Shown here piece after piece: positions 35,747-44,368 of a stretch of 64,000 bases of DNA (its first letter is position 1; the number at the start of each line of letters is the position of its first letter). The position numbers and the translations under genes are program-made. Source of the DNA: Anaerolineae bacterium (GTDB lineage Bacteria; Chloroflexota; Anaerolineae; Promineifilales; Promineifilaceae); NCBI GenBank assembly GCA_023384355.1, contig JAHDWL010000008.1, forward strand, positions 44,411 to 108,410, read 5' to 3'. The notes under the pieces were generated by a model. That model was not told where the DNA came from. It saw only the letters and a program-made list of their open reading frames with translations, and ran no database searches.

Positions 35747-36289
35747 ATGACAACTGCAGCTTCGGCATTCGGCAAACAGGAACGGTCGATGCCCTGGTGG
35801 ATCCCTCTTATTGAAGGGATTGCCCTGATCATCGTCGGTATCCTTTTGTTCACCAACACGGCCGCCACGGTCGTCGTCCTGGCGCAGGTCCTGGCCATCT
35901 ACTGGCTGATCGCGGGCATCATGCAAATCGTTAGCCTGTTTGTGGATCGCTCGGCCTGGGGCTTGAAGCTTCTGGCTGGTATTATCGGTATCTGGGCCGG
36001 CACGATGATCCTCCAGCACCCGCTGCAAGGCACGCTGGCGCTGGGCTTTGCAGTCGTGATTATTCTGGGCATCCAGGCACTCATCATGGGTGTTATCAAC
36101 GTCATCCAGGCTTTCCGCGGCGCGGGCTGGGGCATCGGTCTGTTGGGTGTGGTCAACATCATCTTCGGCTTCATCCTTCTCGGCAATGTGGCAATCAGCG
36201 CGGCCCTGTTACCGTGGGTACTGGGCGGTCTGGCCGTCGTCGGCGGCATCGCCGCGATCGTCATGGCGTTCCGCCTGAAGACCACCTGA
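35747..36289 (+). CDS. HdeD/DUF308-family membrane protein
   Basis: This 180-residue protein has six hydrophobic helices in three similar pairs, as in HdeD (acid-stress) and DUF308 proteins. Examples are PWWIPLIEGIALIIVGILLF and LGVVNIIFGFILLGNVAIS. It is thought to sit in the cytoplasmic membrane; molecular function is unknown. AAGGAG precedes the ATG at good spacing. A promoter candidate lies upstream and a hairpin (36335-36364) downstream, so it is probably a single-gene transcript. Confidence 0.85.
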   Translation: MTTAASAFGKQERSMPWWIPLIEGIALIIVGILLFTNTAATVVVLAQVLAIYWLIAGIMQIVSLFVDRSAWGLKLLAGIIGIWAGTMILQHPLQGTLALGFAVVIILGIQALIMGVINVIQAFRGAGWGIGLLGVVNIIFGFILLGNVAISAALLPWVLGGLAVVGGIAAIVMAFRLKTT

Positions 36290-36334
36290 TTTGATCTTCG
36301 AGACGCTTCCGGCGTTTCGACTTTTACAATCTGA

Positions 36335-36364
36335 ACGGAGCAGGGTAGAGACGCCCTGCTCCGT
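36335..36364 (+). terminator. Terminator-like hairpin after the HdeD-like gene
   Basis: ACGGAGCAGGG (36335-36345) pairs perfectly with 36354-36364 around an 8-base loop. Only a weak T-run follows (TTTC), so termination is probable but not certain. Confidence 0.6.
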
Positions 36365-36564
36365 TTCATCCCATAATCCGGGATTGACGGTTTGTGACGA
36401 ACCACACGGGATCGTTATCACGAAATTTCACGTCAGTTTCATTGTAAGATACTCGTCGTATCATACACTTGCAAAAAGTGAAAATCGACACTGTTACTAT
36501 CATTATCGAATACGATTAGAAAACGGCGGATGCCTGGTGTACAATTCAGGCAGGAGGTTACAGA

Positions 36565-37770
36565 ATGAAACAGACCTTTGGATTTCTGGGATTCATAGCC
36601 CTCATGGTAGTTGCCTGGGTGAGCATGATGCGGCCGGGGGCAGCCACCATCAGCTCGTCGCTTCAGGAAGTCCCCCATCTCCCACAGGTATCCTTCCTCG
36701 GTGAAGGCGTGGCGGACTACACGATTGACCCCAGTCACGTCTTCGTTGTCAAGTATCGACGGAACGACTACAAGGAAGTCCCCGGTCCGACCTACACGGC
36801 CAAGGTGAACGAGCGCGTCTGGGATTTCAGCGAGACGGACTCCGCCGGCGTTCCCCACTACAAAGAGCTGGTACCGTTTGGCCCTGTACAAAAAGGGTGT
36901 GTCACCGAGTTCGTCCAGATCGATGATGACATCGACGATCGGATTAACTACTTCTACGTCAACGGCGTTGAGGTGCATACAGTGACGCAGGGCATGGTCA
37001 CCTACGGCAGCTTTGTCATTCCGGAGAACGGCGACCTGACCTTCATGGCCAACGACAGCGTTGGGCTGGCCATTACCCTCTGCAACAGTCAGACGACGGC
37101 CACCCCCACCACCACGCCGACGGTGACGGGAACCTTTACGCCGACCCCCACGGCGACGGCAACCATGACTGCCACGGCGACAATCACGTCGACTGTGACC
37201 GTCACCCCCACCCTGACGGCAACCGCGACCAACACGCCAACGGATATCCCGACCGCTACCCCGACCGGCACACTGCCGGCCACGCCGACGGAAACGACAA
37301 CCCCCACCCCGACGGCAACGATGGTCATTACCCCGCCGGTCACGTCAACTGCGACGGCCACGGCGACACTCGCTCCGACCGCCACCCCAACCGTGAAGCC
37401 AAATCCCGGCCCCGGCGAAGGCACGGCAACGCCTGTGCCGACGGCGACACTCAAACCCATGCGACAGGACTCGTGCCTGCGCATCGACTTCGAGATGGGT
37501 ACCGACACGGCGCGGCGCGGCACCTATGTCGTACAGGAGACGGGCGGCCGCGTCCTGGCTACCTGGTGGGCCGATGAAGGCTGGACGGACAGCGACTGGA
37601 TCTACGACATAGATATCAGCCACACCTCGGTCTATGTGCAGGTGTTCTTTGTCAAGGGCGACGGCTCGCCGCCGGTCGAGATGACCATCCTGAACCCGGC
37701 CCCGGGCACGAGTTACGGCTGGATGACGCGCGGCAGATGCCACGCTTTGGAAGTCGCCTGGCCCGGCTAA
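36565..37770 (+). CDS. Secreted protein with Thr/Pro stalk between two domains
   Basis: This 401-residue protein has a signal peptide (MKQTFGFLGFIALMVVAWVS), an N-terminal domain of about 140 residues with an acidic DDDIDD loop, a stalk of T-P-T and T-A-T units at about residues 175-300, and a C-terminal domain of about 100 residues with DSCLRIDFEMGTDTARRGTY. Neither globular domain is recognised. AGGAGG lies 7 bases before the ATG. It likely sits at the cell surface. A perfect bidirectional terminator follows. Confidence 0.8.
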   Translation: MKQTFGFLGFIALMVVAWVSMMRPGAATISSSLQEVPHLPQVSFLGEGVADYTIDPSHVFVVKYRRNDYKEVPGPTYTAKVNERVWDFSETDSAGVPHYKELVPFGPVQKGCVTEFVQIDDDIDDRINYFYVNGVEVHTVTQGMVTYGSFVIPENGDLTFMANDSVGLAITLCNSQTTATPTTTPTVTGTFTPTPTATATMTATATITSTVTVTPTLTATATNTPTDIPTATPTGTLPATPTETTTPTPTATMVITPPVTSTATATATLAPTATPTVKPNPGPGEGTATPVPTATLKPMRQDSCLRIDFEMGTDTARRGTYVVQETGGRVLATWWADEGWTDSDWIYDIDISHTSVYVQVFFVKGDGSPPVEMTILNPAPGTSYGWMTRGRCHALEVAWPG

Positions 37771-37800
37771 GGACAACAGACGCAGATCGCAAATGATCTA

Positions 37801-37833
37801 AAAGGGCTTCCCGTCGCGACGGGAAGCCCTTTT
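37801..37833. terminator. Bidirectional rho-independent terminator
   Basis: AAAGGGCTTCCCGTCG (37801-37816) and its exact reverse complement (37817-37832) form a 16-bp palindrome with A and T runs at its ends. It lies between convergent genes and can serve both. Confidence 0.85.
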
Positions 37834-37865
37834 CTATTGTTTTGGCCTAACGACCGCTGTCCGGC

Positions 37866-40385
37866 TCAGCCTTCGGCAGCGTAGGCAGGGATTTCCACCT
37901 GTCGACCGCCGCTCTCGGCCAGATAATGGGGCAGCCAGGCCACGCCGAACAGGGCGACACGGACATCACTCTTCTTCGGGGCAACCGGTATCTCCTTCGT
38001 GTCGGCAATGAGGGCGTCATATTTGGCCTCGACCTCATCCATCGCGGCTTCCATCTCTTCTTTCAGGTCCCCGACCTGCGCCTCTAAATCAGCGATGGCT
38101 TGCTTGGATTCCTCAAGGCTGGCTTCGGCCTTCTCGGCCATGCGCCGCTTGGAGAGCGAGGAGGAGAGGCTTTTGCGCCGGCCGCCGAAGAAACTCAACA
38201 GGGTCTCGGCGTGCTTGGCGTATTCCTCGCCCCGACGAGACTTGTAGTCGGCCTCGTCCTTGGCCATCTCGCGTTCCTCACGCTTCAGCTTTTCCTCTGT
38301 TGACCGCAGTTTCGTCTCAAAGCGCGCCTTCACCTTGTCGAGTTCCGCCTGCATCAGGTCGTCGGCCGCATCAGCGCACATGGCCTCGAATTCAGTGTCG
38401 CTTGTGTCCGGCCCGGCATAGACCTTCAATTTTTCGTTGGCCCGAATGTTGACCGCGCCGTTGCGAACGACATAGTCGGTGAAATCACTCTCCAGCGATT
38501 TCAGTTGGCGAGCATCGACCAGCGGTCCGCCGAGCGAGACGAACCGGGCATCGCGGATGGGTGCGCGATCGAGTTTGCGATCGTTCACCGGTGGATTGTG
38601 GTTGTCTTCCCAGCGAATGACGGCCGACGGCTCCGGCTCGACGATTAGCGCGGTCCAGACCGTGCTGGTGTTCAGGTTATAGCGGGCGTTCGTCAACAGC
38701 ACGTCGGCCTGGGCCAGCAGCGCCGGCCGGTAGAGGATGCCGGATTCGCGCGTGCCGGGGTCCAGGGTATAGCGATTCTTCTCGGCCGCTTCGGTCAATG
38801 ACAAATTGGCGGGCAGGAAATACTCCCCCGCGCCGTTGGGCACGGGCGGCCGGGTCATGGTGCCGATCGCCTCCGATGAGCCGGAGGCGGCCGGTCCGGA
38901 TGCAGCGATGGGGGCTGTGGTCGCTGCGGCTCCCGCGGTCGTGGTCGTCGGGCGGGTCTGTGCTGTTGCTGCCCCCTTATCGACACCCGCGAGCGCGTTG
39001 GCCGCCGGAATTTGTACCCGCGTCAGCGGCCCGGCCAGATAGTTCATCGCCCAGCGTGTCTGGAAGAGGATCGGCTGTTTCTCGTGAACGTTGCGCATCA
39101 GGAACACGCGCTTGCCGATGCCGGAGATGAGCCGATCCAGCTCTTTTACGTCCACGGCTCCGGACGTGGCGCTGGTGAGGCCGTCGAGCAGGCGGGCCTT
39201 GTCCTGCTCCGTGCCCAGCTTGCCGATGAGCCATGTCCCGGCGTTGGAAAGGCCCTTATAGTCCACGTCGACCGGATTTTGGGTGACCAACACCATGCCG
39301 ACGCCAAAGGCGCGCGCCTGTTTCAGCATGCGCAGGATGACCGTCTTCGAGGGGGGATTGCCCAGCGGCGGGATGTAACCGAAAATCTCGTCGAAGTAGA
39401 CGATGGCCCGCAGAGAGGTCGTCCCTTTCTGGCCCCGCATCCATGTCTCGATGTTGGAGTAGAGTAGTGTGACGAAGAACATGCGCTCTTCCTCGCTCAG
39501 GTGGGCAATGTAGAAAACGGAGTGGCGCGGCCGGCCGTCGGGCATATAGAGCAAGGCCTCGACATCGAGCGGTTCGCCCTCCATCCAGGCCTGGAAGCTG
39601 GGCGAGGCCAGCATGCTGTTGATGCGCATGGCCAGACCGAAGCGATCCTTTTCGGGGAAGAACGAGTTGATATCGAGCACACCCAGCTTGTCGAATGGAG
39701 GTGTCTGTATCTGCATGATCAGCTCGCCCAGGTCGAGGCTGTGGCCCTGTCGCCAGGCGTTGGCCAGAATGTTCGAAATCAGGATGTGCTCGCGACTCTG
39801 GACGGGGTCAATGCCCTTCATACCGGTCAGACTGAGCAGCGCCGTCACCGTGCCGCTGATCTGCTCACCCAGGGCTTCCTCGTTGCCGTCCCAGGGCAAG
39901 TCGGGCACGCCGAGGGAGTTGAGCACGCTGAGCGGCAGACCGGCCGACGTGCCGGGGGTGTAGATGGCAAAGTTAACGCTGTCAGCCAATGCCTGGAGGC
40001 GTTCCGGGCCGATTCCCCAATCAGCCAGGCCGTTCTTCCACATCTCGGCCGTCTCGGCCGCGGCCTGTTCCTCGGTCTTGCCGTCTTTCCTGGCCGCCGC
40101 GGCGTTGATCCAGGGCTGGAAGTCATCGGGTAACAGGTTGGGGAAATGCAGCAGCAGGTTCGTCAGGTCGCCTTTGGGGTCGATCATCAGCGCCGGAACC
40201 TGATTGAGCGCCGCTTCTTCCAGCAGACCCACGCACAGGCCGGTCTTGCCGGAGCCGGTCATGCCCACGACGACGGCGTGGGTCGTCAGGTCCTCGGAAT
40301 CATATCGCAGGGCTTCATCGGTCGTCTTGCCCGTTTTGGGGTCCCAGACCTTGCCCAGATAATATTTGCCGTCCATATCAGTCAT
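37866..40385 (-). CDS. HerA/DUF87-type ATPase with C-terminal coiled coil
   Basis: This 839-residue protein has Walker A GMTGSGKT at residues 41-48, DPKGDLTNLLLHFP, and Walker B IVYFDEIFGYIPP with KTVILRMLKQARAFGVG and LVTQNP (sensor region). These are FtsK/HerA-superfamily features that suggest a hexameric motor on DNA or protein. A linker rich in Ala/Thr follows at about 485-525. The C-terminal third includes a long coiled coil (KRRMAEKAEASLEESKQAIA). No NurA-like nuclease or SIR2 partner is adjacent. GGAGG precedes the ATG. Confidence 0.82.
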   Translation of the reverse strand: MTDMDGKYYLGKVWDPKTGKTTDEALRYDSEDLTTHAVVVGMTGSGKTGLCVGLLEEAALNQVPALMIDPKGDLTNLLLHFPNLLPDDFQPWINAAAARKDGKTEEQAAAETAEMWKNGLADWGIGPERLQALADSVNFAIYTPGTSAGLPLSVLNSLGVPDLPWDGNEEALGEQISGTVTALLSLTGMKGIDPVQSREHILISNILANAWRQGHSLDLGELIMQIQTPPFDKLGVLDINSFFPEKDRFGLAMRINSMLASPSFQAWMEGEPLDVEALLYMPDGRPRHSVFYIAHLSEEERMFFVTLLYSNIETWMRGQKGTTSLRAIVYFDEIFGYIPPLGNPPSKTVILRMLKQARAFGVGMVLVTQNPVDVDYKGLSNAGTWLIGKLGTEQDKARLLDGLTSATSGAVDVKELDRLISGIGKRVFLMRNVHEKQPILFQTRWAMNYLAGPLTRVQIPAANALAGVDKGAATAQTRPTTTTAGAAATTAPIAASGPAASGSSEAIGTMTRPPVPNGAGEYFLPANLSLTEAAEKNRYTLDPGTRESGILYRPALLAQADVLLTNARYNLNTSTVWTALIVEPEPSAVIRWEDNHNPPVNDRKLDRAPIRDARFVSLGGPLVDARQLKSLESDFTDYVVRNGAVNIRANEKLKVYAGPDTSDTEFEAMCADAADDLMQAELDKVKARFETKLRSTEEKLKREEREMAKDEADYKSRRGEEYAKHAETLLSFFGGRRKSLSSSLSKRRMAEKAEASLEESKQAIADLEAQVGDLKEEMEAAMDEVEAKYDALIADTKEIPVAPKKSDVRVALFGVAWLPHYLAESGGRQVEIPAYAAEG

Positions 40386-40461
40386 TCTCGAACACCTCCA
40401 GGGTAATTCTACCCGATACGATGCGGCGTGTCATAGAAACACAGGCCTGTGTTCCGGCATT

Positions 40462-41097
40462 TCAGATAATGCCCATGGCGACGAGGAGGGTAAAGACCGT
40501 GATGAACCAGTGGATGAGCCAGGGATAGAGGAACGATCGCGTCCGCCACGCGATGAACCCGAATGCCGCGCCGCCGAAGATCGTGCTGAGCGTTTCCAGC
40601 TCAGGTTTGCCCAAATGCATGTAGGCGAAAGGGACGGCCTGCAGGAAGATGGCCGCGCCCGGCCCAAAAGCCCGCGCGAAGGCGAACAGCGCCAGCCCGC
40701 GCCAGACGAACTCCCAGCCGAACAACTCCACGCCGTTGAGGAAGATGGCCCGGCCGAGGCCATTGGGGGCGCGCCCCTCATAGAAGGCCTGCATGGCCGG
40801 CGTGCGCGCGGCAAACCACAGGATGAGCGCCATCCCGGCGCAGCTCGCGGCCGTGTAGAGCAGCCCGCGTCGCCAATCGCCCCACCGGAAGCCGAAGTTC
40901 GCCAACGGCTCGCGGTAAACTGCCCAAATGAACAGCGCCGACCCCAGAAAGTAAAAGATGAACCGATCCCACGCCTTGACGCCGGTTGGGCTGTGGCCGT
41001 AGTAGTCCAGCATGGGCACGAAGGTGCAGAAGATGATGAGCAGAGTCAGCCGGACGTCGAACTCGACGCCCGCCAGGGTGAGACGGCCGTCTCTCAT
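40462..41097 (-). CDS. CPBP-family intramembrane metalloprotease-like protein
   Basis: This 211-residue polytopic protein has the CPBP (CAAX protease/bacteriocin-processing) motifs in order. GWEFVWRGLALF has one Glu where EExxxR is usual. FAYMHLGKPE carries the second-motif His, and LIHWFITVF the third. The variant first motif leaves activity uncertain. Its ATG overlaps the stop of the cupin gene (ATGA), so the two genes are translationally coupled. Confidence 0.82.
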   Translation of the reverse strand: MRDGRLTLAGVEFDVRLTLLIIFCTFVPMLDYYGHSPTGVKAWDRFIFYFLGSALFIWAVYREPLANFGFRWGDWRRGLLYTAASCAGMALILWFAARTPAMQAFYEGRAPNGLGRAIFLNGVELFGWEFVWRGLALFAFARAFGPGAAIFLQAVPFAYMHLGKPELETLSTIFGGAAFGFIAWRTRSFLYPWLIHWFITVFTLLVAMGII

Positions 41098-41414
41098 GGC
41101 GCGGGGGCAATGCCGACCAGCAGGCTCAGCCGGTTGTCGCCCTGGTTGGTCACGCCGTGGATGACACCGGCCGGCGCCCACACGACCTCGCCCGGCCCGG
41201 CGTCGGCGAAGGCATCGCCCACCTGGAAGCGGCCGATGCCTTCCAGAACGTAGTAAAATTTGTCCTGGCCGGCGTGGTCGTGGGGTGGCTGCGTCTGGCC
41301 CGGTTCCAGACAGTTGAGCCCCAGCAGCAGCGCGTCGCCGCGAAAGAGCGTCGTCTTGAAAAATTTATCCGGCCGCGCGCCAATATGGTCGGCCGGTCGT
41401 ATCACGAATTGCAT
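41094..41414 (-). CDS. Small cupin-domain protein
   Basis: This 106-residue single cupin has the metal motif PPHDHAGQDKFYYVLEG (two His and a Glu) and the second motif PAGVIHGVTNQ. Small cupins of this kind bind a metal and a small ligand, often as isomerase or sensor; the ligand is unknown. The gene is coupled to the CPBP gene. Confidence 0.88.
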   Translation of the reverse strand: MQFVIRPADHIGARPDKFFKTTLFRGDALLLGLNCLEPGQTQPPHDHAGQDKFYYVLEGIGRFQVGDAFADAGPGEVVWAPAGVIHGVTNQGDNRLSLLVGIAPAP

Positions 41415-41465
41415 CCGGTATTCCTCCGTCGGCGAGAGTTCTCACCCACGTCTCTGATTATAACG

Positions 41466-41502
41466 AAACGTGCCCTGTTTTTCGCAGAAACAGGGCACGT
41501 TT
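41466..41502 (-). terminator. Hairpin terminator after the SWIM gene
   Basis: AAACGTGCCCTGTTT (41466-41480) pairs perfectly with 41488-41502 around the loop TTCGCAG. Either strand gives a T-rich end. It separates the SWIM gene from the cupin gene. Confidence 0.75.
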
Positions 41503-41528
41503 GGGGTATTTGGTTGTGAGGTAGTCTG

Positions 41529-41777
41529 TTAGACGGGGACGCCCATCTCGACCATGTTGCCGAGGATGCGTTCCATCGCCATGGTATGGCTGCACACCTG
41601 ATGTGAGCCGAAGTAGTTGCAGTCACAGTTCCAATGACCGTCTTCATACTTCACATGGTGAGTGACATCATTATCACCAAGTACGCTCACGTTAAGAGAT
41701 TGAAATATGATACGAGTGTCTCGCTCTTCCGCGTAGATTTTCGCTTTTTCAATCTTGCCGATCATACCATAGTCCAT
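41529..41777 (-). CDS. Small SWIM-type zinc-finger protein
   Basis: This 82-residue protein ends in CDCNYFGSHQVCSHTMAMER, matching the SWIM zinc finger pattern C-x-C-x(n)-C-x-H. SWIM fingers bind DNA or proteins and usually sit inside larger proteins; here it is nearly the whole protein. AAGGAG lies 9 bases before the ATG. Terminators at 41827-41852 and 41466-41502 bracket the gene, so it has its own transcript. Confidence 0.82.
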   Translation of the reverse strand: MDYGMIGKIEKAKIYAEERDTRIIFQSLNVSVLGDNDVTHHVKYEDGHWNCDCNYFGSHQVCSHTMAMERILGNMVEMGVPV

Positions 41778-41826
41778 GTCGTGTATCTCCTTGGGATATA
41801 GTTGAACAACCCTCTACTGCTGAAAC

Positions 41827-41852
41827 AAAAACGCACGCGGTCAGGCGTGCGT
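41827..41852 (-). terminator. Rho-independent terminator of the glycosyltransferase operon
   Basis: On the minus strand ACGCACGC pairs with GCGTGCGT around a 6-base loop and is followed by a T run (41831-41827). It lies about 155 bases after the last gene of the operon (stop at 42008). Confidence 0.75.
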
Positions 41853-42007
41853 CAAGACTACTATCTGATTGGGGGCTGCTGTAATTATTTTCAGCACCAT
41901 ACCCATAGTATACAGACCCCCCGACAGGTGTCAACGGCGTTAAGCAACGATTAGCCTACGGATCAGGTGGCAATAGCGGGGCAATTTCAGGCCATGACAG
42001 ACCGGCT

Positions 42008-44368
42008 TTATTCGCGCAGGCGGACCGGCGACAATCGCAACACGTCGTCGAGCCAGCGGCCGTCGTCGCCGATGAGATTGAGCCGCGCGCCCGTCCCGGC
42101 GTCGACCAGGGCGATCTGGATGACAGCTGTCTGCCCCGCCGCGACCGGCGCGAGCGACACGTCATAGGTGTCGACGAATGTCTCGTCCGGTCGCCACTCC
42201 GTCGTCGGCCGCGCGCCGCCGCCCGGCCGCCCCTGTTGTGTGCTCAGCACGTTGCCCTCGGCGTCGAGCAGTCTGATCTGCACCTCATAGTCGCCCGGAG
42301 ACGGCCGCAAGGCTTCCCAGAACAGCGTCAGGGCGAGCGAATCGCCCGGAGCATAGACGCGCCGGTCGTAGTCGTAGCCCAGCAGACGGATGCGGTCCTC
42401 GAAGTTGTAGTTGCCGGCGTTGGGAAGCGATTCGCCCCCGGCCGGGGCGTTTGGCTCGATCGTGACGCGGCCGAGCGGCAGGGCGTCGCCCAGGCCCGCG
42501 CCGGTCATGCCGTCGGTGATGCCCAGGCGATAGCCTTCCGGGGCGTAGAGGCCGATACTCAATTCGCCGGCCGATGGCGCGTAGGCGGTCTCCGGCAGAT
42601 AGAGGCTCAGCCGTTCCACGAACCGGTCGCCCGGCTGCCACTGGCTGCTGGGGAAGTTTCCCAGACCCGGATGTGTGTCGCGCTGGGCCACGATCGCGCC
42701 GGCCTCATCGTCGGTCAGGTGGGCGAACAGCAGGTAATCGCCCGGCGGCTGTCCGGTGACTTCCCAATAGAGTTCAATGCCTACCGGCTCGCCCGGCCGC
42801 ACTGACTCCCGGTCGACCGCGTAGCCGCGCAGGGTGACGAAGGTGTCGAAACGGATATCGACCGGGTTGGGCAGCGAGGCATCGGCGGCGAAACCGGCCG
42901 GGCGGGCGTAGGCCGGGCCAAGATAGCCGAACAGGGCGGTGAGAGCGAGGGCGAGCATGAACAGATTGGCGGCCAATGCGAGCGAAGCGTCCCGTCTGGG
43001 CGAGCGCCAGCCGGTCAATAGAAGGACCAACCCGTAGAACATCAGGATGGCCAGCGACGACAGGGCGGGGAAGAAGAACCGGCCCATCGGCCCGGCCGGA
43101 CTGACGAGCAGGTAGTTGAACAGAACGGCGAAGAAGATGGCGACGTTGAGCGCCAGCAGCGCGAGCGCGGGGGCGTTGGAGTCGGGGCGCAGCATGGCGC
43201 GCAGTGACGCTTTCACCCCAGCCGCCCTGATCCCCTTCAGCCCGGCGAACGCGTAGCCCGCCAGCGACAGCAGCAACACGCCGAACAGCGCGGCGTAGAT
43301 CCACGACGGCAGGGGAATCTGCCCATAGCCGAAGCGACCCCATAAACTTGTCCAGGCGTAGGGCAACTCAGACACGGCCAACCAGAAACTGTCGCGCGGG
43401 TCGCGCACGCCCCAAAGCTCCGTCAGCCGCTCGAAGCCGGTCGGCTCGCCATAGAGCATCTGGTTGCGGACGAACCACCACCCGGCCAGCAATCCGGCCA
43501 CCCCGGCAATGAGCAGGTTCACGACCAGCCATTGCCGCCATTGGCCCCGTCGCCAGGCGACCCATGTGACGGCCGCCTCGATGACGACGAGGATGGCAGC
43601 CAGATTAAATTTGCTCAGCAAGGCGAGACCATAGAGGACGCCCAGCCACACGCCCCAGCGCCACGACAGGCCACGCTCGTCGCGCAGCAGCCGGACGCAG
43701 CCGTAGACGACGGCCGCCCCGGCGGCCGCAGCCACGACGTCGTTGTTGATCGCCCCGGCCATGTAGAGGAACATCGGGTTGAAGGCGACGAAGGCGGCCG
43801 ATCCCGCAGCCAGCGCCGGACGGTTGGGCCAGACGACGCGAGCCGCGGCCCACGTCAGCCAGACCGTCAGCGCCCCGAAGAGCAGGTTCACCACCCGCGC
43901 CAGATGGGCAGCCAGGGCATCGCCACGCCACGGGAACGCCTCGTCAGGACCGTGGAGATACTGGTTCTTGTTGTCGCGGCCGACCTCCCAGTAGCGATAG
44001 GCCCAGAACGGGTTGACCGGTGGCTGGTAGCAAACGTCGCGGCCGGTATCGATCCAGAAGGTGGCCAGCGCGGCCACGGCGTAGTAGAGAGGCGGGTGAT
44101 GGCTCTGCGCGGTGCATTCCAGCCCGCCCGCCTCGCCCTGCACCGGCAGGGCGTGACGCTGGATGAGATACTGGACAAAACGGTAGTGGCGCAGCTCGTC
44201 GGTGGCCTCGTGCAGCGGGTTGATGGCGCTGTAGGCGAAGCCGAGGATGAGGAAGGCCATCAGGATGAGGACGATTGAGCGCCGTCCGCGACGATCGACG
44301 GTTCCGGAAGCGCCCTCTTCATTCATCATTTCGTCGGGCGACAGGAGTCGCCATTCGTCATTCGTCAT
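42008..44368 (-). CDS. Polytopic glycosyltransferase-like (DUF2142/GT39-like) protein with beta-domains
   Basis: This 786-residue protein has about ten membrane helices in its first 480 residues. The early loop INPLHEATDELRHYRFVQYL has acidic residues placed as in GT-C transferases (DUF2142/ArnT-like). These use lipid-linked sugars on the outer face of the membrane. The C-terminal 300 residues hold two similar beta-sandwich repeats (VTLRGYAVDRESVRPGEPVG and IRLLGYDYDRRVYAPGDSLA). Its start codon lies in a heptanucleotide repeat (MTNDEWRL is encoded by ATGACGA units), so a downstream Met may be the true start. It overlaps the preceding gene by 1 base. Confidence 0.8.
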   Translation of the reverse strand: MTNDEWRLLSPDEMMNEEGASGTVDRRGRRSIVLILMAFLILGFAYSAINPLHEATDELRHYRFVQYLIQRHALPVQGEAGGLECTAQSHHPPLYYAVAALATFWIDTGRDVCYQPPVNPFWAYRYWEVGRDNKNQYLHGPDEAFPWRGDALAAHLARVVNLLFGALTVWLTWAAARVVWPNRPALAAGSAAFVAFNPMFLYMAGAINNDVVAAAAGAAVVYGCVRLLRDERGLSWRWGVWLGVLYGLALLSKFNLAAILVVIEAAVTWVAWRRGQWRQWLVVNLLIAGVAGLLAGWWFVRNQMLYGEPTGFERLTELWGVRDPRDSFWLAVSELPYAWTSLWGRFGYGQIPLPSWIYAALFGVLLLSLAGYAFAGLKGIRAAGVKASLRAMLRPDSNAPALALLALNVAIFFAVLFNYLLVSPAGPMGRFFFPALSSLAILMFYGLVLLLTGWRSPRRDASLALAANLFMLALALTALFGYLGPAYARPAGFAADASLPNPVDIRFDTFVTLRGYAVDRESVRPGEPVGIELYWEVTGQPPGDYLLFAHLTDDEAGAIVAQRDTHPGLGNFPSSQWQPGDRFVERLSLYLPETAYAPSAGELSIGLYAPEGYRLGITDGMTGAGLGDALPLGRVTIEPNAPAGGESLPNAGNYNFEDRIRLLGYDYDRRVYAPGDSLALTLFWEALRPSPGDYEVQIRLLDAEGNVLSTQQGRPGGGARPTTEWRPDETFVDTYDVSLAPVAAGQTAVIQIALVDAGTGARLNLIGDDGRWLDDVLRLSPVRLRE
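44353..44368. repeat. Heptanucleotide repeat units at a gene start
   Basis: ATTCGTC, ATTCGTC and AT lie at 44353-44368, read on the minus strand as two ATGACGA units that include the start codon of the gene at 42008-44368. Confidence 0.5.

Noticed and set aside
34744..36289. Tellurite-resistance (ter) operon
   Set aside because: Only a TerB-like protein is present; no TerC, TerD or TerZ genes accompany it, and the next gene is HdeD-like.
37866..41414. HerA-based phage-defence island
   Set aside because: No SIR2, DUF4297 or NurA nuclease gene is adjacent; neighbours are a CPBP protease and a cupin on their own transcripts.
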